The notes beneath the pieces were generated by a model. It was not told the origin of the DNA and searched no databases. It worked only from the letters and a program-made list of their open reading frames with translations. A stretch of DNA of 64,000 nucleotides, taken from NCBI RefSeq assembly GCF_900106835.1, contig NZ_FNNR01000007.1, positions 62,001 through 126,000 of the forward strand. The letters run 5' to 3'. Below, piece by piece: positions 17,915-26,058 of this stretch (positions within the stretch are counted from its first letter, which is position 1; the number at the start of each line of letters is the position of its first letter). Origin of the DNA: Arthrobacter sp. cf158. Its GTDB lineage: Bacteria > Actinomycetota > Actinomycetes > Actinomycetales > Micrococcaceae. A program made the position numbers and the translations under genes.

Positions 17915-18832
17915 GTGTCCACTCAGTTCCAGGGCGTCATCCCCCCGGTCATCACCCCCCGCCACGCAGACGGCAGCATCGACACCGCGTCGCTGAAGAA
18001 CGTCACCAAGCACCTGATCGACGGCGGTGTCTCCGGCCTTTTCGTCCTGGGCTCCTCCGGCGAAGTCCCCTACCTCACCAACGATGAGCGTGAACTGGTG
18101 GTCTCCACCATCGCCGACGCCAACGCCGGAGCGGTCCCGCTGATCGTGGGCGCCAACGAGCAGACAACCACCCGCGTCATCGAGGAAGCGCGCAAGGTGG
18201 TGGATCTCGGCGCCGACGCGATCGTGGTCACCTCCATGTACTACGCCATCGGCAACGCCGCGGAGACCGAAACGCACTTCCGCAGCATCCACGCCGCCAT
18301 CGAGAAGCCGATCTTCGCCTACGACGTTCCGGTCCGCACGCACTTCAAACTGCCTACCGATTTGTTGGTCCGCCTCGGCCGCGACGGTGTCATTGCCGGC
18401 GTCAAGGACTCCTCCGGCGACGACGTTTCCTTCCGCCAGCTGCTCCTCGCAGCCAAGGACATCCCCAACTTCGACATCTTCACCGGTCACGAAGTTGTGG
18501 TGGACGGCGCGCTCCTGGGCGGCGCGCAGGGCGTTGTGCCAGGCCTCGGCAACGTTGATCCGGCCGGCTACCGCCGCCTGTTCGACGCCGCACAGGCCGG
18601 CGACTGGGCTCTCGCGGCAAGGGAGCAGGACCGCCTCGCCGACGTCTTCGAGATCGTCTACACCCCCAACGGACGCGTCTCCGGCGGCGCCGCGGGCTTG
18701 GGTGCGTTCAAGACCGCGCTGCAGGTGATGGGCGTCATCGAGTCCAACACCATGAGCTCACCGATGTTGTCCCTGAACTCCGAAGAGACGGCGTTGATCC
18801 GCGAAATTCTGGAGCGGAACGGGCTGGTCTAG
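17915..18832 (+). CDS. nanA: N-acetylneuraminate lyase-like protein of the DapA/NanA family
   Basis: A 305-residue class I aldolase (TIM barrel). It has the carboxylate-binding GSSGE (family GTTGE/GSTGE), the Tyr in FAYDVPVRT, and the Schiff-base Lys in AGVKDSSGD (about residue 166). Sequence alone cannot separate sialate lyase from dihydrodipicolinate synthase: YDVPVRT resembles DapA. The neighbours decide: a ROK kinase and a ManNAc-6-P epimerase follow at 5 bp and 33 bp, which together give the route Neu5Ac to ManNAc plus pyruvate, ManNAc-6-P, GlcNAc-6-P. The start is GTG 17915 with GGAGAA upstream. Confidence 0.82.
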   Translation: MSTQFQGVIPPVITPRHADGSIDTASLKNVTKHLIDGGVSGLFVLGSSGEVPYLTNDERELVVSTIADANAGAVPLIVGANEQTTTRVIEEARKVVDLGADAIVVTSMYYAIGNAAETETHFRSIHAAIEKPIFAYDVPVRTHFKLPTDLLVRLGRDGVIAGVKDSSGDDVSFRQLLLAAKDIPNFDIFTGHEVVVDGALLGGAQGVVPGLGNVDPAGYRRLFDAAQAGDWALAAREQDRLADVFEIVYTPNGRVSGGAAGLGAFKTALQVMGVIESNTMSSPMLSLNSEETALIREILERNGLV

Positions 18833-18837
18833 GTTTT

Positions 18838-19842
18838 ATGACAGCTTCCAAGACCCACGTGATCGGCGTTGACCTCGGCGGCACCAAAACCGCCGCCGGG
18901 GTTGTTGCCCACTCTGGTGAAGTGCTCATGTCGGAGACCATTCCGACGTTGAACCGGGCCGGTGGCGAAGCGATCCTCGACGCCACCGCTGCGCTGATCA
19001 CGGGCTTGGTGGAGCGCGCTGCCGACGCCGGAATGTCAGTTTCCTGCGTCGGCATCGGCTCCGCCGGGGTCATTGATGCTGTTGCCGGGACCGTCGTCTC
19101 TGCGACCGACGCGATTCGTGGCTGGGCCGGGACTTCGCTTGTTGCTGGGCTGTCTGCCCGTCTTTCGCTCGCTGCCCCGTCCGTACAGACCGTGCGCGCC
19201 GTCAATGATGTTCACGCCCACGCCCTCGGCGAGGCCTGGCTGGGCGCGGCCGCCGGATCCTCGAGTTCGCTCATGGTGGCGTTCGGAACCGGCGTGGGCG
19301 GGAGCTTCGTGCTGGACGGTTCGCCTGTTCTGGGGCACCGCTTTGTGGGTGGTCACGTGGGGCACTTTGCTTCACCGTTGGCAGCCGTTGATGGGGTCCC
19401 GTTGCCGTGCGTCTGCGGTGGATCCGGACACGTCGAGGCGATCGCTTCGGGGCCTGCCCTTTACGAGGCTTTCCTGCGCTTTGGTGGTTCTGCCGTGGAG
19501 GCGGTGGATACGCGGGGCGTCTTTGCGCTGGCTTCTGCTGCTGAAGGGCTCGACGCCGGTGCTGGCGCAGGTCCCGCGAACAGTCGCACCGCCGCGTTGC
19601 GTGCTATCAATGTCGGCGCGGCCGCCGCCGGGCAAGCCGTGGGCGGACTCATCAACATTCTTGACCCCGAAACCGTGGTGGTTTCCGGTGGTTTGGCCGA
19701 CGCCGGCGAGCTCTGGTGGAAGCCCATGGAGTTCGCCTTGCGCCAGGAACTGCTGGCGCCCTTGGTTTCCGTACCCGTCGTCCGGGCAACCCTTGGCAAT
19801 ACCGCGGCCATTGTTGGCGCCGCGAAACTCGTCCTGAAGTAG
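18838..19842 (+). CDS. nanK: ROK-family sugar kinase, probable N-acetylmannosamine kinase
   Basis: A 334-residue ROK kinase. The phosphate-binding loop is GVDLGGTKTAAGVV (about residue 9), with GTGVGGSFVLDG near residue 145 and the catalytic-type His/Asp region GHRFVGGHVGHF following. The zinc motif is altered: where the family has CxCGxxGCxE this protein has CVCGGSGHVE, with His in place of the third Cys; His can still ligate zinc. The position between nanA and nanE suggests phosphorylation of ManNAc to ManNAc-6-P. A nearly terminal VVVSGGLADAGELWW matches the family C-terminal motif. The ATG at 18838 follows the nanA stop by 5 bp. Confidence 0.85.
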   Translation: MTASKTHVIGVDLGGTKTAAGVVAHSGEVLMSETIPTLNRAGGEAILDATAALITGLVERAADAGMSVSCVGIGSAGVIDAVAGTVVSATDAIRGWAGTSLVAGLSARLSLAAPSVQTVRAVNDVHAHALGEAWLGAAAGSSSSLMVAFGTGVGGSFVLDGSPVLGHRFVGGHVGHFASPLAAVDGVPLPCVCGGSGHVEAIASGPALYEAFLRFGGSAVEAVDTRGVFALASAAEGLDAGAGAGPANSRTAALRAINVGAAAAGQAVGGLINILDPETVVVSGGLADAGELWWKPMEFALRQELLAPLVSVPVVRATLGNTAAIVGAAKLVLK

Positions 19843-19875
19843 TCCGTGAGTAGTCCGCAAGTAAAGGGAGACATC

Positions 19876-20562
19876 ATGATCCTCACCCCCGAAGGCCTCG
19901 AAGCCCTCCGCTCCCAACTGATCGTCTCCTGCCAGGCGTACCCCGGCGAACCCATGCGCGATCCCCGGACCACCGGCCAGGTAGCGGCATCGGCCGTCAT
20001 CGGGGGCGCCGCGGCGATCCGCGTCCAGGGGTTGGCCGATGTGCAGTTCACACGTACCGCCGTCGAAGTTCCTGTCATTGGCCTCTGGAAAGACGGGCAC
20101 GACGGCGTCTTCATCACCCCCACGCTGCGGCACGCCCTGGCCGTGGCGAATGCGGGCGCGCATGTTGTGGCGATTGATGGAACACGTCGTTCACGGCCCG
20201 ATGGGCTTTCCCTTGCCGACACTGTTGCCGGTATCCACTCGGAGTCCCATGCACTGGTCATGGCTGACTGCGGCTCGTTTGGGGATGCCGTTGCTGCTGT
20301 GGAAGCGGGGGCAGACCTGATCGGCACCACGTTGTCCGGTTATACCGGCGAACGCCCCAAGACGGATGGCCCGGACTTGGAGCTATTGGAGCAGATCGCC
20401 GCGGCCGGCCTGGGCAAACCACTCATCGCGGAGGGCCGCATCCATACCCCTGCCCACGCCCGGCAAGCTCTGGACGCCGGCGCGTTTGCTGTCGTGGTTG
20501 GCACCGCGATCACCCATCCGGCCAGCATTACGGGCTGGTTCAAGGGCGCCATGCACGCGTAG
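19876..20562 (+). CDS. nanE: N-acetylmannosamine-6-phosphate 2-epimerase
   Basis: A 228-residue TIM-barrel protein of the NanE family, converting ManNAc-6-P to GlcNAc-6-P. Visible landmarks are the N-terminal LRSQLIVSCQAYPGEPM with the catalytic-type Cys/Gln, the DGHDGVFITPT loop, TLSGYTG, and the phosphate-binding EGRIHTP...VVVGTAITHP. I chose ATG 19876, preceded by AAGGGAG; the upstream GTG at 19846 overlaps the nanK end. It closes the operon. GlcNAc-6-P deacetylase and glucosamine-6-P deaminase are not in the window and must be encoded elsewhere for full catabolism. A palindromic repeat (copy B) begins 8 bp after the stop. Confidence 0.88.
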   Translation: MILTPEGLEALRSQLIVSCQAYPGEPMRDPRTTGQVAASAVIGGAAAIRVQGLADVQFTRTAVEVPVIGLWKDGHDGVFITPTLRHALAVANAGAHVVAIDGTRRSRPDGLSLADTVAGIHSESHALVMADCGSFGDAVAAVEAGADLIGTTLSGYTGERPKTDGPDLELLEQIAAAGLGKPLIAEGRIHTPAHARQALDAGAFAVVVGTAITHPASITGWFKGAMHA

Positions 20563-20569
20563 GCCCTGC

Positions 20570-20631
20570 GTTGCGGGGCCTACTCTGCGCCCCAAAACCC
20601 CCCGCAAGCCCGCAGAGCAGGCCTCACAAGC
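20570..20631. repeat. Dispersed palindromic element, copy B (between convergent nanE and rhodanese genes)
   Basis: Left arm GTTGCGGGGCCTACTCTGCG and right arm CGCAGAGCAGGCCTCACAAG pair with a few mismatches. It fills the gap between two convergent genes and overlaps the last codons of the rhodanese gene at 20624. Confidence 0.8.
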
Positions 20632-21463
20632 GGCCATCCGGCTGGATTTTCGTCTCCACGGGCCTGTCCGTCGCATGGCCATACTGGGACCATCCACCCA
20701 CAAAGAGCCTGCCGTTGCCCATTCCCAACTGCTCCATCACCAACAGGTTGTGGCACGCGGTCACTCCGGATCCACAGTACGCAATGGTGTTCTGCGCGGT
20801 CAGCACTCCGGCGTGCTCGAAGTTCCCGCGAATCTGCAGCTCCGGGAGCAAATGACCTCCGGCGTCCAGATTCCCGCGGCATGGAACGTTCACGGCGCCG
20901 GATATGTGTCCGGGACGGGGATCGATAGGGTCTTGGCGGCCGTCAAAGCGATCACGGTTTCTTGCATCCACGGTGAGGAACGCGTCAGACGAAGCTTCGG
21001 AAATGTCTGCCAGCAGGTCGGCAGGCCAGGCTTTAGGAGTGAAGCTCCCGGTTCGCCGTAGCGCTATTTCTCTTGCGAGTTTCCCAGGATAGCTGCCGAT
21101 ACCCCCGTCCAGAACCGCTGCCTTGTGGCCTGTGGATCGGAGCATCCAGACCAGTCGGGCCGCGATAACTCCTCCGGCGTCGTCGTAGGCGATCACGGTG
21201 TCCGAATCGCTGATTCCTGCTTCACGCATTCCTTGGGCAAACACTTCCGGATCGGGCAACGGGTTCCGCCCCTTCTCAGGTGATGCCGGCCCGGAAAGCC
21301 ATCTATCCATGTCCACAAAGACTGCGTCCGGGAGATGTCCGGCCTGGTACGCGTCCGCACCCGACGAGCCATCCAAGTACCAGCGTGTATCCACCAGGAC
21401 AATCCGCCCGAGGTTGCGGGCACACCAACTCCAGTCGACAAAAGGTTTCAGTTCATCTCCCAT
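20624..21463 (-). CDS. Sulfurtransferase with two rhodanese domains
   Basis: A 279-residue protein with the two-domain layout of thiosulfate / 3-mercaptopyruvate sulfurtransferases. The N-terminal domain (residues about 10-135) contains LVDTRWYL and the CH2A-like region VFVDMDRWLSG. The C-terminal domain carries the active-site loop YCGSGVTAC (about residue 230). CGSGVT is the loop type usually associated with mercaptopyruvate sulfurtransferases, but specificity is not certain. Its start is about 25 bp from a striking 34-bp palindrome shared with the divergent oxidoreductase gene. The 3' end overlaps repeat copy B. Confidence 0.87.
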   Translation of the reverse strand: MGDELKPFVDWSWCARNLGRIVLVDTRWYLDGSSGADAYQAGHLPDAVFVDMDRWLSGPASPEKGRNPLPDPEVFAQGMREAGISDSDTVIAYDDAGGVIAARLVWMLRSTGHKAAVLDGGIGSYPGKLAREIALRRTGSFTPKAWPADLLADISEASSDAFLTVDARNRDRFDGRQDPIDPRPGHISGAVNVPCRGNLDAGGHLLPELQIRGNFEHAGVLTAQNTIAYCGSGVTACHNLLVMEQLGMGNGRLFVGGWSQYGHATDRPVETKIQPDGRL

Positions 21464-21485
21464 GCATCGAAGCCTAGAGACTTAT

Positions 21486-21519
21486 TCCATATTTTGAGAT
21501 ATGTATCTCAAAATATGGA
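21486..21519. promoter_or_regulatory. 34-bp near-perfect palindrome between divergent rhodanese and oxidoreductase genes
   Basis: The left arm TCCATATTTTGAGATA (21486-21501) is the exact reverse complement of the right arm TATCTCAAAATATGGA (21504-21519), with a TG centre. It is AT-rich in a GC-rich genome and lies 23 bp before the rhodanese start. It has the size and symmetry of an operator for a dimeric regulator. I do not recognise the cognate protein. Confidence 0.6.
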
Positions 21520-21530
21520 CAGGGCATGGG

Positions 21531-21591
21531 GTTGCGGGGCCTACTCTGCGCCCCAAAACCCACGCGAAGCCCGCAAAGTGGGCCTCACAAC
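21531..21591. repeat. Dispersed palindromic element, copy C
   Basis: Left arm GTTGCGGGGCCTACTCTGCG and right arm CGCAAAGTGGGCCTCACAAC. It lies between the 34-bp palindrome and the oxidoreductase start, the only copy found between divergent genes. Confidence 0.8.
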
Positions 21592-21619
21592 GCGCAGGCA
21601 GCGGTTGTAGGCTTCTCAC

Positions 21620-23077
21620 ATGACTGCCGAGAGCTCGCGGGAATTCGACGTAATCGTGATCGGCGCCGGCGCCGTGGGAGAAAACGTGGCGGACCGGGTG
21701 GTTCGCGGCGGCCTCACGGCGGTGATTATCGAAAGCGAATTGGTGGGCGGCGAGTGCTCTTATTGGGCTTGCATTCCTTCCAAGGCTCTCCTCCGGCCAG
21801 GGGACGTGCTGCACGCGGCTCAAGTGATCCCGGGTGCCTCCGAGGCTGTCACTGGAGTACTGGATGCCGAGGCTGCCCTGAAGCACCGGGATTGGTTCAC
21901 CAACAACTGGGAAGACAGCAGCCAGGTTGAATGGCTGGACAGCGCGGGCATCGAACTGATCCGCGGACGTGGACGAATCACCGGCCCACGCGAGGTCCAG
22001 GTGGATGGCCTCGATGGCAACAGTTATGCACTCAAGGCACACCATGCCGTGGTGGTCGCGACAGGCTCCACCCCCACCATCCCGGGCATAGAGGGCCTGA
22101 AAGACGTACCGTTCTGGACAACCCGCGGAGCCACGGCGGCCAAGGAAATCCCCAAGCGGCTTGTGGTCCTGGGCGGCGGGGTGGCCGGCGTCGAAATGGC
22201 CCAGGCGTTTGCCCGCCTTGGTTCCGACGTCGCCGTTGTTGCCCGGGGCCGCCTCTTGAGCAGCTATCCCGATGAAGCGGCCAAGCTGGTGCTGGCAGGG
22301 CTCCGCGCAGACGGAATCGACGTCCACGTTCACACGGACGTGGAGGCAGTGAAAACGAACGACGACGGCTCGGTAACGGTAACGCTGGACGGCACGACCC
22401 TCCAGGCTGACCAACTCCTGGTCGCCTCTGGACGGCACCCCGCCCTGGCCAACCTCGGCCTGGAGAACGTTGGAGTGGAGGCGCAGAACGGCAAGCCCCT
22501 GCGGCTCACAACGGACGCCAGCGGCCTGGTGGAAGGCCCGGCCAGCGATGGCACCAGCGGACTGTGGCTGTACGCCGCCGGAGATGCCGCAGGCAAAGTG
22601 CTCCTGACGCATCAGGGCAAGTACGAGGCCCGGGCCACCGGCGACGCGATTGTGGCAAGGGCCAACGGCAAGCTGAGTGGCTCCCCAAAACCGTGGAGCC
22701 CTTATGCCCACACGGCCAATGACCACGCTGTTCCCAGCGTCGTTTTCACTGATCCCGAAGTCGCGTCGGTGGGCCTGAGCCTGGAACAGGCCCTCCTTCA
22801 GGGCAAGAACGTGACGGGCGTCGAACTGCCCATCAACGTCTCCGGCTCCCAGCTCCACTCTCCCGACTACAAGGGCTGGGCGCAGATGGTGGTTGATGAG
22901 GACCGGAAGGTGATCCTCGGGGCCACCTTCGTGGGCCCGGGCGTGGCCGAACTTCTCCACTCAGCAACCATCGCCATTGTTGGCGAGGTCCGCTTGGACC
23001 GCCTTTGGCATGCAGTTCCGTCGTACCCCACCATCAGCGAGGTGTGGCTGCGCCTGCTGGAAAAGTACGGTCTCTAA
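21620..23077 (+). CDS. NAD(P)/FAD-dependent disulfide oxidoreductase (class I pyridine nucleotide-disulfide family)
   Basis: A 485-residue flavoprotein. The FAD-binding GxGxxG is VIGAGAVGENVA (about residue 14). The redox-active disulfide is in GGECSYWACIPSK (Cys at about 47 and 52), with the same C-x4-C spacing as lipoamide dehydrogenase although the middle residues differ. The NAD(P) motif is VVLGGGVAGVEMAQ. The C-terminal HAVPSYPTISEVW supplies the His-Glu pair of the dimer-interface active site. This subfamily includes mercuric reductase-like and unassigned enzymes, and the physiological disulfide substrate is unknown. It has no pyruvate dehydrogenase genes nearby, which argues against a housekeeping Lpd. 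Confidence 0.85.
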   Translation: MTAESSREFDVIVIGAGAVGENVADRVVRGGLTAVIIESELVGGECSYWACIPSKALLRPGDVLHAAQVIPGASEAVTGVLDAEAALKHRDWFTNNWEDSSQVEWLDSAGIELIRGRGRITGPREVQVDGLDGNSYALKAHHAVVVATGSTPTIPGIEGLKDVPFWTTRGATAAKEIPKRLVVLGGGVAGVEMAQAFARLGSDVAVVARGRLLSSYPDEAAKLVLAGLRADGIDVHVHTDVEAVKTNDDGSVTVTLDGTTLQADQLLVASGRHPALANLGLENVGVEAQNGKPLRLTTDASGLVEGPASDGTSGLWLYAAGDAAGKVLLTHQGKYEARATGDAIVARANGKLSGSPKPWSPYAHTANDHAVPSVVFTDPEVASVGLSLEQALLQGKNVTGVELPINVSGSQLHSPDYKGWAQMVVDEDRKVILGATFVGPGVAELLHSATIAIVGEVRLDRLWHAVPSYPTISEVWLRLLEKYGL

Positions 23078-23086
23078 TACTCCTAT

Positions 23087-23115
23087 TTGAACTGACCAGT
23101 CAGTTCAGTTAGACT
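23087..23115 (+). promoter_or_regulatory. Promoter with embedded TetR-type operator
   Basis: The -35 TTGAAC (23087-23092) and -10 TAGACT (23110-23115) are spaced by exactly 17 bp. The spacer is occupied by a palindrome, TGAACTGAC-CA-GTCAGTTCA (23088-23107), with 9-bp perfect arms. The operon's third gene encodes a TetR regulator, so autorepression is the simplest reading. Confidence 0.75.
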
Positions 23116-23149
23116 TTTCGCAGACACCATTTCTGCGAAAGGCTTCATT

Positions 23150-24025
23150 GTGCTGTCCGTACAGCAACTCCAGATCAACGGCCGCCGGGACGATCTCCTT
23201 CCGGCCACGTCACTCCAGGTCCGTCGCGGCGAACTCCTGCTTGTTGCCGGAGAGGGCCAGGACCAGCGGACCGCATTGGCGTTGGCCCTGAGTGGTCGCA
23301 TGAAGCCCAGCAACGGCGTCCTCAGCTGGGACAACACCACCAAAACCAAGAAGATCCGCCTCGCGAGCGCCCTGGTGGACTCCCCCGGCGTCAATGAGCC
23401 TGAGCAACACCTCAGCGTCCGGGACCTCGTCACCGAGGACCTTTCCCTGATCCCGCGCCGCTACCGTGGCGCGCTGCTGAGCAAGCCGTGGTTGAAGGTC
23501 AACAGCTTCGAGGACATCGCCGGACTTTGGATCGAACAGCTTCCTGCCGGCCGTCGCCTGGAACTCCTCACCGCGCTTGCCCTGGCAGATCCCGCCACGG
23601 ACCTCCTGGTGGTCGATTCCCCGGACCGCCACAGCGCAGATCCCGCCGCTTGGTTGCCCCGACTGCAGGCATTGGCGTCCGACGCCGGACGGCCGCTTGC
23701 CGTCGTCGCGGTGGTAGGTGCGCTCCCGGACGACTGGACCGGAGCCGCCGCGGTGATCGGCAACTCAGTCGCGCACCCTCCCGAACCTTCGCCCTCCGAA
23801 CCCGCGCCAGCCGAACTTCGGGCCGCCCAGCCCAAGCCGGCCGCCGCCGTCGAGCCCCAAGCAGCCGCCGTCGAGCCCCAAACGGCCGATGCTGAGCCCA
23901 AAGCCAGGCACGCCGCACAGCCGGCCCCCGGAACAGCCGAAGCGCCCATTGAACCCGAAGCATCCGCAGCGGTCAAAGCCGCTGCCCACCCTGAATCCGA
24001 AAACCTCCAAAGGACTGCAAAGTGA
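23150..24025 (+). CDS. Degenerate ABC ATPase-like protein with Ala/Pro-rich tail
   Basis: A 291-residue protein whose first 200 residues follow the layout of an ABC ATPase (LSVQQLQING..., then LLLVAGEGQDQRTALALALSGR). The expected Walker A GxxGxGK(S/T) reads GEGQDQRT, with Arg in place of the essential Lys. The signature is replaced by LPAGRRLELL, and Walker B reads DLLVVDSPD instead of a DEP motif. It therefore probably does not hydrolyse ATP normally. Residues 200-291 are Pro/Ala/Glu repeats (AVEPQ twice) without predicted structure. Start GTG 23150 has AAAGG upstream. The stop overlaps the start of the YhgE/Pip gene (TGA/GTG at 24022-24025), indicating coupled translation. Confidence 0.7.
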   Translation: MLSVQQLQINGRRDDLLPATSLQVRRGELLLVAGEGQDQRTALALALSGRMKPSNGVLSWDNTTKTKKIRLASALVDSPGVNEPEQHLSVRDLVTEDLSLIPRRYRGALLSKPWLKVNSFEDIAGLWIEQLPAGRRLELLTALALADPATDLLVVDSPDRHSADPAAWLPRLQALASDAGRPLAVVAVVGALPDDWTGAAAVIGNSVAHPPEPSPSEPAPAELRAAQPKPAAAVEPQAAAVEPQTADAEPKARHAAQPAPGTAEAPIEPEASAAVKAAAHPESENLQRTAK

Positions 24026-26058
24026 CTGTTCTGCGGCTTGCCCGCTCCGAACTCAAGCGCATGACCGGCGGGCTCCTGCCCAAGCTGACCATCCTCGCCC
24101 TCACCATGGTGCCGTTGCTGTACGGCGCCGTGTACCTTTACGCGAACTGGGATCCGTACGGCAACCTGAACCAGATCGATGCTGCCCTGGTGGTGGAGGA
24201 TACGGGCGCAACGTCGTCGGACGGCACGGAGTTGCAGGCCGGCAAGAAGGTGGCCGACAGCCTGGTTGAGGGCCATGTCTTCAACTGGAAGCAGGTCTCC
24301 AGCGCGGAGGATGCAGACGCCGGTGTCCGCACGGGCGAGTACGCTTTCGCGCTCCGCATCCCCAAGGATTTCTCCTCCAACCTGGTCTCCCCCGGAAGTT
24401 TCGACGCCGCCAACCAGGCGATGCTGCACGTCACCACCAACGACGCCAACAACTACCTCCTGAGCACCATCGTGGACAAACTCACCACCGCAGTGCACTC
24501 CACTGTCGCCAAGGAGGTGGGCGAGGAAACCGCCAACCAACTCCTCACCGGCTTCGGCACCATTCACGCGTCCATCGTGAAGGCGGCTGATGGCGCCTCG
24601 GAACTCGCTACAGGCGTCGGGAAACTCAGTGACGGCGCAGCTACCCTCCACGATGGCACCACCCAACTGGTGACCGGCGCTGACCAACTCGTGGCCGGGC
24701 AGACCAAACTGCGCGACGGCGCGGTGCAGCTCAACACCGGCGCCAGCCAGTTGAGCTCCGGCCTCACCGAACTGAAGAACAAGACCTCCACCCTGCCTGC
24801 TGACTCCCAGAAGCTTGCCGATGGCGCCGCCCAAGTAGCCGCCGGAAACGCCGAGCTGAACGCGAAAGTGCAGGACGTCGTCGGGCAGCTTGAAGCCGCA
24901 GACAAGGGCCTCCGGAACCGTGTGGTGGAGTCCAACGCCCGGCTGGTCACTGCAGGTGTGCTGACGCAGGAGCAGGCAGATAAGGTGCTGGCCGACTTCG
25001 ACGCGGCTGCTTCATCAAGCCCAGTCACCGACGCCAAGGCAAAGATTTCCGGCGACGCCGCCAAGATCCAACAGCTTTCGGACGGTTCCGCCGCCGTGAG
25101 CGCCGGGGCCTCGAAGCTTGCCGCCGCTACGCCGACCCTCACGGATGCCATCTCCAAGGCGGCCGCTGGCGCCGGCCAGCTGAACACGGGCGCGTCCACT
25201 CTGGCCGCCGGGCAACAGGCTGCCCTGGACGGCGCAGTGAAGCTCGACGACGGTGCCCACCAACTGGACGACGGCGCGGGCCAGCTCGCCTCAGGTGCCG
25301 TGACCGCAGCCGACGGTTCCCACACCTTGGCCACGGAACTTGCCAAGGGCGCAGGGGACATCCCCAACCCCAACGATGAGCAGAAGAACAGTGTGTCCAA
25401 GGTGATCGCCGATCCTGTGGCCGTGGACAACGTCTCCCAGGCCAAGGCAGGTTCCTACGGTGCCGGCTTGGCGCCCTTCTTCCTCACTCTGGCCCTCTGG
25501 ATTGGCGTGTTCATGCTGGTCCAGGCCATGCGACCCATCACCCAACGGGCCTTGGCGTCGAACGCCCCCGCCTGGAAAATCGCCGTCGGAGGCTGGCTGC
25601 CGTTCTTCGTGGTCTCGGTCCTGCAGGCCACCATCCTCACCTTGGTGGTGAACCTTGGCCTCGGCTTGAACCCCGCACATCCCATCGGCATGTGGCTGTT
25701 TATGTTGGCCGCAGTGATGGCATTCAGCGCGATCATCCAAGGCATTGTGGCGCTCATGGGCACGCCCGGCAAGTTCGTGGTGCTGATCCTGCTGGTCCTG
25801 CAGCTCGTTTCCTCTGGCGGTACGTTCCCGTGGCAGACCACGCCCATGCCGCTGCATGTGGTGCACGAGGTCCTGCCCATGGGCTACGTGGTGACCGGTA
25901 TGAGGCACCTGATCTACGGCGGTGAGCTCAGCATGATCTGGCCCACGGTCCTTGGCCTGCTTGGATACACTTTGCTGGGAATGGCGCTGTCCACGCTCGC
26001 CGTCCGCAAGCACAAGGTGTGGACCCTCAAGACCCTGAAGCCGGAGATCGCAGTATGA
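24022..26058 (+). CDS. YhgE/Pip-type ABC-2 membrane protein
   Basis: A 678-residue membrane protein. One helix near the N-terminus (LTILALTMVPLLYGAVYLYANWDPYGNL, about residues 15-40) is the YhgE/Pip signature. A long extracytoplasmic region follows (about 45-470), containing many short repeats of the DGAxQLxxGAxxLxxG type, which form an extended helical stalk. Five to six helices at the C-terminus (about 480-665) form an ABC-2 permease core. Relatives include phage-infection protein Pip and the ESX-linked exporters of Gram-positive bacteria. The gene sits between a degenerate ATPase gene and a TetR gene with overlapping starts and stops, so the three act as one unit, plausibly an export or envelope system. 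Confidence 0.85.
   Translation: MTVLRLARSELKRMTGGLLPKLTILALTMVPLLYGAVYLYANWDPYGNLNQIDAALVVEDTGATSSDGTELQAGKKVADSLVEGHVFNWKQVSSAEDADAGVRTGEYAFALRIPKDFSSNLVSPGSFDAANQAMLHVTTNDANNYLLSTIVDKLTTAVHSTVAKEVGEETANQLLTGFGTIHASIVKAADGASELATGVGKLSDGAATLHDGTTQLVTGADQLVAGQTKLRDGAVQLNTGASQLSSGLTELKNKTSTLPADSQKLADGAAQVAAGNAELNAKVQDVVGQLEAADKGLRNRVVESNARLVTAGVLTQEQADKVLADFDAAASSSPVTDAKAKISGDAAKIQQLSDGSAAVSAGASKLAAATPTLTDAISKAAAGAGQLNTGASTLAAGQQAALDGAVKLDDGAHQLDDGAGQLASGAVTAADGSHTLATELAKGAGDIPNPNDEQKNSVSKVIADPVAVDNVSQAKAGSYGAGLAPFFLTLALWIGVFMLVQAMRPITQRALASNAPAWKIAVGGWLPFFVVSVLQATILTLVVNLGLGLNPAHPIGMWLFMLAAVMAFSAIIQGIVALMGTPGKFVVLILLVLQLVSSGGTFPWQTTPMPLHVVHEVLPMGYVVTGMRHLIYGGELSMIWPTVLGLLGYTLLGMALSTLAVRKHKVWTLKTLKPEIAV

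Noticed and set aside
21482..22960. Long open frame on the minus strand opposite the disulfide oxidoreductase gene
   Set aside because: The plus-strand protein has clear FAD, NAD and Cys motifs. The antisense frame has no recognisable domain, and such frames are common opposite GC-rich codons.
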